Assembly: GCA_903840315.1 (NCBI GenBank)
Contig: CAIMFK010000012.1
Location: 140,230 to 204,229 of the forward strand
Source of the DNA: an uncultured Candidatus Saccharibacteria bacterium
GTDB lineage: Bacteria; Patescibacteriota; Saccharimonadia; Saccharimonadales; UBA4665
DNA length: 64,000 bases
Direction: 5' to 3'
Part shown: positions 1 to 8,652 of the stretch, in pieces
Layout of the letters: every line of letters starts with the position of its first letter
Numbering within the stretch: position 1 is the stretch's first letter
The notes under the pieces: generated by a model
Databases searched by the model: none
Told to the model about the DNA's origin: nothing
The model's input: the letters and a program-made list of their open reading frames with translations, nothing else
Position numbers and translations under genes: made by a program

Positions 1-1421
1 CAATCGTTCTGCATCATAACAATATCTCCAGAAGCCACAAATTGATCAAGATTTTTATAAAACTTTAAGGGATTTTTTTCTATGATAACTTTTTTATCAA
101 AGCCACCTTTTTTGAGTCCATCTTCAATAAAATGTGTTACTGAATTTTTCATCAAAATAACCGTATCGGCATCCGATTTAGCGATTAGTTCTCCCATTTT
201 TTCATGAACTGATTTTGTTTCCTTGCCCTGATCTACTAAACCTGGGGTTACATAAAATTTCTTTTTTGCATCTAATTCAGACAAGAGCTCAGTTCCGGCT
301 TTGATACCCTCAATATTACCGTTGTATGTATCATCAATAATTATTGCGCCATTAAGCTTATATGGCTGCATTCTGTGCTCATAAGGCTTCGTATTCTTAA
401 TTCCATCAACAACTTGATCTTCGCTTAAGCCTAGCTCTAATGCTAGAGACGCAACCAATACAAGTGCACCAATATGATGCCTACCAACGAGATGACTACT
501 TAACTTAAGAGTTGTCTTTTTATTGCTCATCTCAAAAGAAATACCTTCGAGACTATTTTTTATATTAGCCACTTTCCAAGAGCCAATCCCTGAACGATTA
601 TATAGATTAAATTTAGGCTTCAAAAAACTAACAACATCCCTAGATTCTTGATTAACATAAACTTTATCTTCATTTAAGAAATTACCCACCGAGAAAATAT
701 CCTCTCCTGCAGCCTTCAAAGTTTTGTATTTATCTAAATGTGCTGGTGCAAGACCAGTTATGATTGCACGAGTTGGATGAGTTATTCTTGCAAAAAGCTC
801 AACATCTTTTGGTGCCCCCTCACCATACTCAATAAGTAGGATTTCTTCGTTCCCTTTAAGATTAAGTGCAAAATTTGCATGTGATATAGCTACATTCTTA
901 TTTCCTGGTGTAAATGCTATTTTTTTATAATCTCCTAGAACTGCAACAAGGAGTTCCTTCATTGAGGTTTTACCAAAACTACCAACAATTGCAATTTTTT
1001 CACCCTTAAAATCTTTAAAAATTTTCTCAGATTTAAGAATTTTTCTGTTATTTGATGGAGAAACCAGTAGAATTCTAGCTAAAAACAATGGAACAACAAT
1101 TAAATTAGCAATAATTATTGGGTAGCCAAGTATTAGAGCTAAACCGAAAGTCCAACCACCAAATAGTTGGTGGTTCGTCCATAAATAAATAAAACGAACA
1201 CCAATTAATATCATAAATAAAGCTAGAGCCCACGAAGTAAATAAAAGAAATTTTGCTGCGGTTGTTTTCTTCAAATTGCCCCTTACTCTGACTTTGGAAA
1301 AATCTTGGGTAGTCCAATACCATGATAAATATTTAATTACATCATACTCACTAGATTGCAGCATATAAATAATAGTTGAAAAATAGCTTGGTCTGTAAAT
1401 GCTAAAAAATGATTTGATCAT
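1..1421 (-). CDS. Membrane-anchored Mur ligase family protein (MurF-like), 3' end outside window
   Basis: The open frame runs from an ATG at 1421 to the left edge (473 codons seen) without a stop. Residues about 57-80 and 91-120 are hydrophobic and likely span the membrane. The Mur-ligase ATP loop follows at about 147-152 (GSFGKT), then HRMQP and DDTYN motifs typical of the central and C-terminal domains of MurF, which adds D-Ala-D-Ala to the UDP-MurNAc-tripeptide. The usual soluble MurF N-terminal substrate domain is replaced by the membrane segments, so the exact substrate is uncertain. The start codon overlaps the stop of the upstream hydrolase as ATGA, suggesting translational coupling. 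The family call is confident; the MurF reaction is an inference. Confidence 0.82.
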   Translation of the reverse strand, partial: MIKSFFSIYRPSYFSTIIYMLQSSEYDVIKYLSWYWTTQDFSKVRVRGNLKKTTAAKFLLFTSWALALFMILIGVRFIYLWTNHQLFGGWTFGLALILGYPIIIANLIVVPLFLARILLVSPSNNRKILKSEKIFKDFKGEKIAIVGSFGKTSMKELLVAVLGDYKKIAFTPGNKNVAISHANFALNLKGNEEILLIEYGEGAPKDVELFARITHPTRAIITGLAPAHLDKYKTLKAAGEDIFSVGNFLNEDKVYVNQESRDVVSFLKPKFNLYNRSGIGSWKVANIKNSLEGISFEMSNKKTTLKLSSHLVGRHHIGALVLVASLALELGLSEDQVVDGIKNTKPYEHRMQPYKLNGAIIIDDTYNGNIEGIKAGTELLSELDAKKKFYVTPGLVDQGKETKSVHEKMGELIAKSDADTVILMKNSVTHFIEDGLKKGGFDKKVIIEKNPLKFYKNLDQFVASGDIVMMQND

Positions 1422-2173
1422 GAAATAAACTTTCTTATTATGTCGCCTACTATTTGAGACTGATCTAATTGAACAAAATGACCAGCATTACCAACAATTT
1501 CTATATCCGAACCTTGAATAAGTTCATGATATTTCAATCCAATAGTTGGTGGCGTTTGATCATCCTGTTGACCATATATTAGTAGTGTCGGGATAGTAAT
1601 GTTTTTAGCGTCATCCGATACATCTTCAGATACAATATTTTTAAAAGTTTCCTGCATATTTTCAGCTATTAAATAATCCGATCCTATAGTTTTATATGCT
1701 TTGTATCGAATTTGCTTCTTTATTGATGCCGGAAGAGGAGATGTAATAATTTTTCCTGCCTTAGCAACAATCGAGACAGCAATTTTTTTGCTAGTTTTCC
1801 CATTCCTTATACCTGAAGCACCTATTAGGATTAATTTTTTAGGGCTAAGCAGATTCATCGAAACTAGCTTTATGGCTATTGCCCCTCCGTTACTATGCCC
1901 AATAATATAATCAATATTTTTTAATTGAGTTTTGTTGCAAAAATCTCTCACAAATTTCGCGTAATCGATTAAACTAAAAGCTCTTCCCGGAACTTGAGTT
2001 GATCCAAATCCTGGAAGATCTAAAGCTATTACATTAGCAAAATTAGACAGATTTTCAATAAAAGACTTTTGGCCGGAAATGCTATCTGCCCAACCATGAA
2101 GAAACAAAACATTGAGTTTCTTGCCATTAGTTTTTTGATAATTCGTCAGTAGATCATCTACGATTACTTGCAT
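1418..2173 (-). CDS. Alpha/beta hydrolase
   Basis: A 251-residue cytoplasmic protein with the alpha/beta-hydrolase layout: oxyanion-hole HGW at 26-28, nucleophile elbow GHSNGG with Ser94, an acid at Asp204/205 in GQQDDQTPP and the catalytic His232 in GNAGHF. No signal peptide or membrane segment is visible. The substrate cannot be told from sequence. It overlaps the MurF-like gene by 4 bp and so is probably co-expressed with it; a role in cell-envelope metabolism is only suggested by that position. Confidence 0.85.
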   Translation of the reverse strand: MQVIVDDLLTNYQKTNGKKLNVLFLHGWADSISGQKSFIENLSNFANVIALDLPGFGSTQVPGRAFSLIDYAKFVRDFCNKTQLKNIDYIIGHSNGGAIAIKLVSMNLLSPKKLILIGASGIRNGKTSKKIAVSIVAKAGKIITSPLPASIKKQIRYKAYKTIGSDYLIAENMQETFKNIVSEDVSDDAKNITIPTLLIYGQQDDQTPPTIGLKYHELIQGSDIEIVGNAGHFVQLDQSQIVGDIIRKFIS

Positions 2174-2195
2174 AAGCTCAATTATATATTTTTTA

Positions 2196-3089
2196 TTACT
2201 TTATTGCTTGAACCTTTTTCTCGAGTTCAGTCAGACTAATTTTATCCTTGGGAAGTGATATCATTGGATCTGCGCCAAAACCAGAATATTGACTCTTACC
2301 TGTGGAAGTTCCATTATCTATTTGAACAAGATTTCTTGATATAGGTTCAATACTAATTTTTACAGGAACAGGTTTCTGAGAAGAATATTGACTAGGATCG
2401 ATTCCATCTAAGCCCTTAAATCCAACATATTCAGCAAGCGCCTTCATTAACTTAATATAGCCTTGTAGGTTAACGTTAACTTTTAAAGTGTCTACTTTCT
2501 TGCCCTTAATGGTCTCGTGGACTACTTCTTTGGAATTAATGGAGTAAACCTTTTGCTGCTTTGCAATATTCAACATCTTATCTCTTTGTTCTGGAGTTAA
2601 ATTTCCAAAAGGTAAGATGCCAAATATTGTCTGATAAAAAGTCCTTGTTGATTGAGCACCAGAATCCCTTGTGCTATTTTGATAGCCCCATAAATTAAGT
2701 ACTGGAGCATAAGTTTTACTGTCTTTATTATTCGAAGCAATATTAAGGTATCTTACATACTCGCTTTCTGGGCTATTTATTTCTTCTGTTACCACAGTAG
2801 TGCCAGATTGGGTTAATGTTGTGATTGAATGGGCATAACTAGTGCCACTAAATACAATCTGCACAGCTTGTTTAACACTAGTTTGACTTGTTGAATTATT
2901 AATTTCTTTTGTAAATCCTACTGTAGACAGATCATTTGAAAAGGAATCCCAAAATATATTGGTAGGGCTTAAATATATGCTATTAAACCAAAGGCCAATT
3001 CCTACGGCTAGAAGTATTATCCCTCCGATTATAAATAATCTATTATTGGATGAATTATTATCCAATTTTTTAATTAGCTTATTTGTCAT
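2196..3089 (-). CDS. Single-pass membrane protein of unknown function
   Basis: 297 residues that I do not recognise as a family. A basic N-terminus (LIKKLDNN) is followed by one membrane helix at about 18-37, then roughly 260 polar Ser/Thr/Asn-rich residues probably exposed outside the cell. The exterior part has alternating short hydrophobic strands and no cysteines, as in a beta-rich adhesin or binding domain. It lies 22 bp upstream of the hydrolase. An extended -10 element (TGC-TATAAT) ends 8 nt before the ATG, which supports this start and predicts a leaderless message. Confidence 0.7.
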   Translation of the reverse strand: MTNKLIKKLDNNSSNNRLFIIGGIILLAVGIGLWFNSIYLSPTNIFWDSFSNDLSTVGFTKEINNSTSQTSVKQAVQIVFSGTSYAHSITTLTQSGTTVVTEEINSPESEYVRYLNIASNNKDSKTYAPVLNLWGYQNSTRDSGAQSTRTFYQTIFGILPFGNLTPEQRDKMLNIAKQQKVYSINSKEVVHETIKGKKVDTLKVNVNLQGYIKLMKALAEYVGFKGLDGIDPSQYSSQKPVPVKISIEPISRNLVQIDNGTSTGKSQYSGFGADPMISLPKDKISLTELEKKVQAIK

Positions 3090-3097
3090 TGATATTA

Positions 3098-3106
3098 ATT
3101 ATAGCA
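3098..3106 (-). promoter_or_regulatory. Extended -10 promoter, leaderless gene
   Basis: TGC followed directly by TATAAT, with 8 nt between the hexamer and the ATG at 3089. Transcription should begin at or within a base or two of the start codon. Confidence 0.5.
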
Positions 3107-3120
3107 AATAATTTAATATC

Positions 3121-3188
3121 AATACTTAGTCGATTGAAGAATTAATTTAATATCAATACTTAGCCGATTGAAGAATTAATTTAAAATC
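3121..3188. repeat. 34-bp tandem duplication over a gene end
   Basis: Positions 3121-3154 and 3155-3188 are near-identical (the clear difference is T/C at one site, with slight drift at the far end). The second copy contains the last codons and TGA stop of the pilin-like gene (3153-3845). The first copy is a spare, untranslated copy of that gene end in the intergenic space. An 11-bp piece of the same unit also precedes the first copy. Confidence 0.85.
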
Positions 3189-3845
3189 TTTGACTTCGCT
3201 ATTTGTTTTAGCAGCTGCAAGATTAGCTAGGGACATCCCGGCAGCAAAACTCATATTAATATTGAAGGCAGTTTCAGTTCCCATGCTTTGAGAATTAGTT
3301 AGATTATTCTTAGCAACTGGAAGCTTGTATGGCTGATCTGGAGTTGTCGATAGAGTTACAGTATCAATAGTAGTATTGTAAGTACCATCAGGCTTCATGT
3401 TAGAACGGTACTGCATATAAGCAGGCTTACCGCTAAAGCTGATTGGGTCATTGCCAACAATCTTGGATTCATCACCACCGAAGCCTGCATTATCTACAGC
3501 TCCTATACTCAGGCTTGTGCCTGCGGGAGATGTCAAAACAAAATCATCCATATTGGTAATATTAGGGTCGTTTTGTGCTTTAAGCTGCCAATCTGAAGGA
3601 TACATAAAACTGACTTTCTCTGACGGCATAACGTAAGTTTTCCAGCCTGCATATGGGTCAGCAGGTGCTGGGGTATTATTTGTTGTTTTTGACATAGATG
3701 TAGCAGAAACAGTTGATGAAGTGGTTTTATTTTGACCTTTTTGATATACCAAAAATCCTACGGCTCCTATAAGACCAACTATAACTATTACCACTACTAT
3801 CTCTACTGCACTAAACCCTGATTCGTTGTTTTTAATTCTGTTCAT
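3153..3845 (-). CDS. Prepilin-like single-pass surface protein
   Basis: About 230 residues. The N-terminus has the type IV prepilin signature: short basic leader, then G|FSAVE and a continuous hydrophobic helix of about 20 residues. The glutamate at position +5 after the predicted prepilin-peptidase cut is present. The remainder is an Ala/Ser/Thr-rich linker and a compact beta-rich domain (about 70-230) beginning near DPYAGWKTY. No pilus assembly gene is in the window, so this could be a minor pilin or a protein using the prepilin signal as an anchor. I chose ATG 3845; TTG at 3851 is in frame two codons earlier. Confidence 0.75.
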   Translation of the reverse strand: MNRIKNNESGFSAVEIVVVIVIVGLIGAVGFLVYQKGQNKTTSSTVSATSMSKTTNNTPAPADPYAGWKTYVMPSEKVSFMYPSDWQLKAQNDPNITNMDDFVLTSPAGTSLSIGAVDNAGFGGDESKIVGNDPISFSGKPAYMQYRSNMKPDGTYNTTIDTVTLSTTPDQPYKLPVAKNNLTNSQSMGTETAFNINMSFAAGMSLANLAAAKTNSEVKDFKLILQSAKY

Positions 3846-3919
3846 GAACAAAGCATAAGCTAGATAATAGTAAATGTAAATAAAAAATCTGCAGGCTTAC
3901 TGCAGATATTTAATTATCT

Positions 3920-3996
3920 TGGTGGAGCTACAGGGACTTGAACCCTGGACCTCTTCCATGCCATGGAAGCGCTCTAGCCAACTGAGCTACAGCCCC
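3920..3996 (-). tRNA. tRNA-Ala(GGC)
   Basis: 77 nt with complete cloverleaf, loop ATGGCAT giving anticodon GGC, normal T-loop (TTCAAGT) and encoded CCA. The acceptor stem has the G3-U70 wobble pair, the classical alanine identity element. A promoter (4014-4043) lies just upstream. Confidence 0.97.
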
Positions 3997-4013
3997 AAAA
4001 AAGACTAAGCTAT

Positions 4014-4043
4014 ATTATATGGTTAAATAAAATAAAATGCCAA
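4014..4043 (-). promoter_or_regulatory. Promoter of tRNA-Ala
   Basis: On the minus strand, TTGGCA, 18 nt, TATAAT, placing the start about 10 nt before the tRNA. The -35 element lies inside the second arm of the preceding terminator hairpin, so the two signals share bases. Confidence 0.55.
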
Positions 4044-4061
4044 ACATCTTGGCATTTTATT
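4031..4061 (-). terminator. Rho-independent terminator after ligA region
   Basis: Perfect 13-bp inverted repeat (4031-4043 / 4049-4061) with a 5-nt loop, followed on the minus strand by a U-rich run. It ends the ligA operon or the structured RNA next to it. Confidence 0.8.
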
Positions 4062-4150
4062 AATTCGTACGTGCCCACCGAAGCGGCCGGTGATTTTTAT
4101 TTCTGTTAGTATTTATTTTTCATCGCGCCGCAGTTACGCACGAACCTACT
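4062..4150 (-). ncRNA. Possible structured RNA or structured 3' UTR
   Basis: Between the ligA stop and the terminator is a locally GC-rich patch in an AT-rich genome. On the minus strand, 4144-4136 can pair with 4072-4064 (9 bp, one G-U), enclosing an A/U-rich linker and a 5-bp hairpin CACCG/CGGTG at 4076-4092. No reading frame of note is present. I do not recognise an RNA family. Confidence 0.3.
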
Positions 4151-4179
4151 TATGGTTATATACTTTTAACTTTGCTCTG

Positions 4180-6210
4180 TCAATCCTTAAAAAGTTTATT
4201 GAATTCGGATTCATCAATAATTTGTATTCCGAGTTTTGCAGCTTTATCTAATTTACTTTTTCCAGGATTTTCACCGGTTACAAGATATGTTGTATCTTTA
4301 CCGACGCTACTCTGGAAGATTCCACCGTTATTTCTTATTTTATCTGCAGCTGCTTCTCTTTCTATCGAAGATAATGTTCCGGAGATAACAAAAAATTTAC
4401 CTGACAATGATTGCCCATCAAGTTTTGGACTAATGGGCTCTACACCTAATTTTTTAAACTTAATTAATAATTCTTGGTTATCTTTTTCGGCAAACCAATC
4501 AACTATAGACTCGGCAACAACTTCGCCCACGCCCTCTACGGCCAATAACTCGTCCTCACTTGCTTTGGCAATTTTATCTAAAGACCTAAAGTTAGTTACC
4601 AAATCGGTTGCAGTCTGAATTCCAACGTGTCTTATGCCAAGTGCAAATAAAAATTTAGCTAAGTTTGGTCTTTTCTTAGAAGCTATGGAATCTATTAATT
4701 TGCGTGCGGAAATATCCGCGAATCTTTCGAGATTATTTATATCTTCAAATTTAAGACTAAATATATCTGCTGAGTCATCAATGAGTTTTGCATCAAGCAA
4801 AGATTTGATATTCTTCTCTCCCAAACCATCAATATCCAACGCACCCTTAGATGCAAAATGAGTAATCTTATTGTGTACTCTTGCAGGACATCTTTCATTG
4901 GGACATCGCCAGACAGCCTCATTTTTATTAGATTTAACTAGATCGGTCATACAGTCAGGACATTTAGTTGGCATCGCGAACTTCTTTTCATGGCCACTTC
5001 TAAGCTTCAATAATGGCTCAACTACTTCAGGAATAATGTCTCCGGCCTTACGAACGACTACAGTATCCCCAATACGGATGTCTTTTCTAAGTATCTCTCC
5101 CTCATTATGTAAAGTTGCCATTTGCACTTTAGATCCTGCAAGTACTACAGGATCAAGTATCGCAACCGGAGTTGCAGCTCCAGTTCTACCTATACTAATA
5201 AAAATATCTCGAAGTTTTGTAGTTGATTGCTCGGCGGGAAATTTATATGCAATAGCAGCTCTTGGTGCCTTGCCAACAATACCAAGTTTTTGATACAAAG
5301 CCCTGTTATTAAGTTTAATAACTAAGCCATCTGTATTAAATTTCATAGAATGTCTTTTTTCGGCCCATAATTCAACTGCCTTCATTACTTCAGCAATACT
5401 AGATGCAACGTATTTTGAATTAAATGTTGGCGGATTTACGATTAAACCTAAGCCTGAAATTGTCTCGTAAGCATCCTGGTTAGTTTCTATTCGGCTTTGT
5501 GAATCCACTATTATGTCGTATCCTCTAAAAACTAAAGGTCTCATGGCAACAATTTTAGAATCCAGTTGTCTTATAGTGCCCGCAGCTAAATTTCTTGGAT
5601 TAGCATAAAGAGGAAGTCCCTCCTCCTCTCTGGATTTATTTATTGCTTCAAAATCTTTTTTATATAAAACAATCTCGCCTCGAATTTCAGTTCTTCCGCT
5701 CAAGAATGACTCATAACCTTTTGTACGTCTTAACTTTAGCGGCACTGAGCTTATGGTACGTACATTTTCTGTTACGTCCTCACCTGTTGTGCCGTCACCT
5801 CTTGTTACTGCCTGAACAAACTCACCATCTTCATAAATTATTGAACATGCTAGACCATCCATTTTAATATCTACAAAAAATTCTAGATTTTCATTGGGAG
5901 CCAATTTTAGCATTCTGTCTGCCCAGGCTTGGACTTCTACTTCATCAAAAACATCATTGAGGCTTAGCATTCTGGATGAATGTGTTACCTTTTTGAACCC
6001 CTTGAGCGTTTGTCCTCCGACTTTTTTTGTAGGGGAATTTTTTAGCACTAACTCTGGATAATTATACTCTAGGGTTTTAAGTTCATTCATAAGTCCATCA
6101 TAAATAGAGTCTTCTACTGATGGCTGATCAAGAACATGATACTCGTATGAATATTCATTGAGCTGCTCGACTAATTTTTCAATTCGCTTTTTCGCTTCCT
6201 CTGATTTCAT
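4180..6210 (-). CDS. ligA: NAD-dependent DNA ligase LigA
   Basis: 676 residues, the normal length. It seals nicks during replication and repair, using NAD+ to adenylate itself. Visible parts: the Ia domain (SYEYHVLDQP), the nucleotidyltransferase motif KMDG with the adenylated Lys116, the OB fold, a four-cysteine zinc finger near 418-440 (CPDC ... CPNERCPA), helix-hairpin-helix repeats (about 505-585) and a C-terminal BRCT domain (about 600-676). The start overlaps the upstream membrane-protein gene by ATGA. All key residues are present. Confidence 0.98.
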   Translation of the reverse strand: MKSEEAKKRIEKLVEQLNEYSYEYHVLDQPSVEDSIYDGLMNELKTLEYNYPELVLKNSPTKKVGGQTLKGFKKVTHSSRMLSLNDVFDEVEVQAWADRMLKLAPNENLEFFVDIKMDGLACSIIYEDGEFVQAVTRGDGTTGEDVTENVRTISSVPLKLRRTKGYESFLSGRTEIRGEIVLYKKDFEAINKSREEEGLPLYANPRNLAAGTIRQLDSKIVAMRPLVFRGYDIIVDSQSRIETNQDAYETISGLGLIVNPPTFNSKYVASSIAEVMKAVELWAEKRHSMKFNTDGLVIKLNNRALYQKLGIVGKAPRAAIAYKFPAEQSTTKLRDIFISIGRTGAATPVAILDPVVLAGSKVQMATLHNEGEILRKDIRIGDTVVVRKAGDIIPEVVEPLLKLRSGHEKKFAMPTKCPDCMTDLVKSNKNEAVWRCPNERCPARVHNKITHFASKGALDIDGLGEKNIKSLLDAKLIDDSADIFSLKFEDINNLERFADISARKLIDSIASKKRPNLAKFLFALGIRHVGIQTATDLVTNFRSLDKIAKASEDELLAVEGVGEVVAESIVDWFAEKDNQELLIKFKKLGVEPISPKLDGQSLSGKFFVISGTLSSIEREAAADKIRNNGGIFQSSVGKDTTYLVTGENPGKSKLDKAAKLGIQIIDESEFNKLFKD

Positions 6211-7088
6211 ATAAGCTCTCGATAAAGTCTGTATAAATAGCTATGAGTAATAAAAAGAATCAGTAATTCAAATACAAAATATAGCCAAGGAGCTAGTACT
6301 GGAATAATCAAACCTACTGGGAATACGACTACAAAAATAAGAATCGACAAAGCAATAGGTAGAGCTATAAGCCTCCAAAAAACTTTAAGTCTTTTGCCCT
6401 CAACAACCTCTTTGGCAGATTTTATTGCCTGCATAGGTTTCATGTCAGGCAAGGTTGAAACATAATAAGCAATCACTGATGAGCTGAGCATGTAAAAAGA
6501 CCAATAGAAAAGAGCCAGACAAGGAATAGCGGCTAATATCTTTACGAATATGCCGATGCTGGATATTCCATGAAGAAAATATGCCAAAACAAAAGAACCA
6601 ATCATCAAAGGAATAAACTGAATTACTATAATTAAAAGTACAATCAACGATGGAATTATAGGATACATGCCTTTGTAAAATGCATCGGAAATCGTAACTT
6701 CTTTATTTGCATAAAGCTGCCGAATAACATATATAACTGCAAGACTAATTATAATGCCAAATATTGTTTGATATATTCCCGAATTGGAGTTTATGGTTGA
6801 GGCAGTCGATGTAGCATTATTAAAAACGCTAATTCCTTTGCTCAAGATATTATTTCCTATAACTACTTTTGAAGAATTACCTATGTTTAGTCCACTTACA
6901 AAAAAAATGTCTAGTAACGCATAAACACCTAGTATAGCTGTGAATATTTTCCAATTTCTAAATATGAATACCAATGAATCTTTAAACATAACAAAGACGC
7001 CGTCCATAGTTTTTTCTGCAATTGACGACTTATTAACTCTTGTTGATTTCTGCTTCTTTGGAGCAGATTTTGTTTTTTGTCTTCTCAT
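6207..7088 (-). CDS. Polytopic membrane protein of unknown function
   Basis: 293 residues. A strongly basic N-terminus of about 25 residues (many Lys/Arg) is followed by about five or six hydrophobic segments (approximately 43-65, 105-125, 145-170, 178-205, 235-265, 268-285). The AKEVVEGKRLKVFWR stretch before the last helices resembles the cytosolic amphipathic segment of integral membrane proteins in the DUF975/YciC-type group, but I cannot assign it firmly. It sits between htpX and ligA and overlaps ligA by 4 bp; no functional link to ligation is implied. Confidence 0.75.
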   Translation of the reverse strand: MRRQKTKSAPKKQKSTRVNKSSIAEKTMDGVFVMFKDSLVFIFRNWKIFTAILGVYALLDIFFVSGLNIGNSSKVVIGNNILSKGISVFNNATSTASTINSNSGIYQTIFGIIISLAVIYVIRQLYANKEVTISDAFYKGMYPIIPSLIVLLIIVIQFIPLMIGSFVLAYFLHGISSIGIFVKILAAIPCLALFYWSFYMLSSSVIAYYVSTLPDMKPMQAIKSAKEVVEGKRLKVFWRLIALPIALSILIFVVVFPVGLIIPVLAPWLYFVFELLILFITHSYLYRLYRELI

Positions 7089-7094
7089 TTTGTA

Positions 7095-7967
7095 CTATTC
7101 GTTATCTTCCATTTTCTTTAATTTGGCAATTCTATCTTTAATTGGTGGGTGAGTTGAAAAGAGATTTGTTACAGAGTGTCCTTTTAGGGGATTTGCAAAG
7201 AAGAAATGTGCTGTTGCAGTATTTTGCTTTTTAAGTACACTTCCCGTACTTTCGATTTTTGCGAGTGCACTCTCCAGTCCTTCAGGATATCTGGTTGCTA
7301 ACGCTCCGCTGGCATCAGCCAAATACTCTCTTCTTCTAGAAACCGCTAACTGTACCATCGTAGCAACTATTGGAGCAAGAATTATGGCGACAATTCCAAG
7401 AATAACAAAAACAGGACTTTGCTCCCTGTCATCATTATTGAAGATTGTAATTCTTAGTATTATGTCTGCTATTAGCGAGATTGCTGCAGCTAATGCAAAT
7501 GCAATCATAGCAACTCGAATGTCATAGTTTTTAATATGAGACATTTCATGAGCCATAACCCCTTCAAGTTCTTGATCATTCATAATGTCAATCAGGCCAG
7601 TTGTAGCGCATACGGATGAATGCTGTGGATCGCGACCGGTTGCGAATGCATTGGGTGCTGGATCGTTGATAATATAGACTTTAGGCATCGGTAGACCGTC
7701 GGTTATTGATAGATTTTCGACAATTCGATAGAGTCTTGGGTTATCTTTTTTTTGAATCTCCTGGGCGCCATTCAAAGCCAATGAAAGTCTTGTTCCCGCC
7801 CAATAGCTTATAAATGCATAGACTGAACCTATGATTAGCACTGTATAGATCATACTAGTGCTTCTATATAGATAGCCAAGGATCATCGCTAGCCCAGCTA
7901 TAATTAGCAAAAATACTGCGAGTATATAAAATGTCTTTCTCTTGTTGGCACTTATCTGTGAATACAT
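7095..7967 (-). CDS. htpX: Membrane zinc metalloprotease HtpX
   Basis: 290 residues, M48 family. Two N-terminal membrane helices (about 12-32 and 38-57) are followed by the zinc motif HEMSH at 140-144, then a third and fourth helix (about 152-175 and 185-210) and the third-ligand region REYLADASGA. HtpX cleaves misfolded or damaged membrane proteins at the cytoplasmic face. It is directly downstream of lemA, a pairing found in many bacteria. No key residue is missing. Confidence 0.96.
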   Translation of the reverse strand: MYSQISANKRKTFYILAVFLLIIAGLAMILGYLYRSTSMIYTVLIIGSVYAFISYWAGTRLSLALNGAQEIQKKDNPRLYRIVENLSITDGLPMPKVYIINDPAPNAFATGRDPQHSSVCATTGLIDIMNDQELEGVMAHEMSHIKNYDIRVAMIAFALAAAISLIADIILRITIFNNDDREQSPVFVILGIVAIILAPIVATMVQLAVSRRREYLADASGALATRYPEGLESALAKIESTGSVLKKQNTATAHFFFANPLKGHSVTNLFSTHPPIKDRIAKLKKMEDNE

Positions 7968-7990
7968 TAAAACCCTTGAAGCGATTTACT

Positions 7991-8557
7991 TTATTTATTG
8001 AAGTCAACTTTAACGGGTTCTTGAACAGATGCTTTTTCTGAATCAGAAACATCAAAGTATTCTCTATCTGTGGTAAATCCAAGCATTCCAGCAAATACGT
8101 TTGTAGGAAAAACTTTTCTTTTAGTATTAAAGTCTCTGGCCATGCCATTGTAAAACCTTCTTGAAGCTTGAATTTTGTCTTCTGTATCTACTAGCTCTGC
8201 TTGAAGCTCCCTAAAATTTTCACTGGCTTTTAAGTCGGGGTAGTTTTCAGCAACAGCAAATAAACTCTTCATTGTCGATTGAAAAGCATTATCTGCCTTT
8301 GCAGTGGCTGCCGGACCTTTAGCTGACATAACTTGAGCTCTTGCAGCAGTCACATCCTCAAATACGGTCTTTTCATGCGTAGCATAGCCTTTAACAGTCT
8401 GAACAAGATTTGGAATTAAGTCTGATCTTCGCTTAAGTTGAACAGTGATATCGCTCCATGCTTCATCAGCACGCACATTAGTCTTTACGAGTCCATTATA
8501 GATAACTGCTGCAGCTACAACGATTACTACTAGGACGATTATTATAATCACATACAT
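7991..8557 (-). CDS. lemA: LemA family protein
   Basis: 188 residues: an N-terminal membrane helix (about 2-20, very Val/Ile rich), then the LemA helical bundle with the conserved WSDITVQLKRRSDLIPNLV and NYPDLKASENF regions. LemA proteins form an extracytoplasmic alpha-helical bundle of unclear role. The gene is preceded by an AAGGGG ribosome-binding site and is followed after 23 bp by htpX, consistent with a co-transcribed membrane quality-control pair. Confidence 0.95.
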   Translation of the reverse strand: MYVIIIIVLVVIVVAAAVIYNGLVKTNVRADEAWSDITVQLKRRSDLIPNLVQTVKGYATHEKTVFEDVTAARAQVMSAKGPAATAKADNAFQSTMKSLFAVAENYPDLKASENFRELQAELVDTEDKIQASRRFYNGMARDFNTKRKVFPTNVFAGMLGFTTDREYFDVSDSEKASVQEPVKVDFNK

Positions 8558-8636
8558 AATTTACCCCTTATTGATTTATATATAAATTATACATTAATTA
8601 TCAACATTTAGGCTACTAACCTACTTATTTAATAAG

Positions 8637-8645
8637 TGTTAAAAT
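8637..8645 (+). promoter_or_regulatory. Extended -10 promoter, leaderless gene
   Basis: TGT-TAAAAT ending 7 nt before the ATG at 8653; no ribosome-binding site fits between them. Confidence 0.5.
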
Positions 8646-8652
8646 TAGATAA

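Noticed and set aside
4172..5867. Several plus-strand open frames inside ligA
   Set aside because: They are antisense to a complete, motif-rich ligA and show no start signals.
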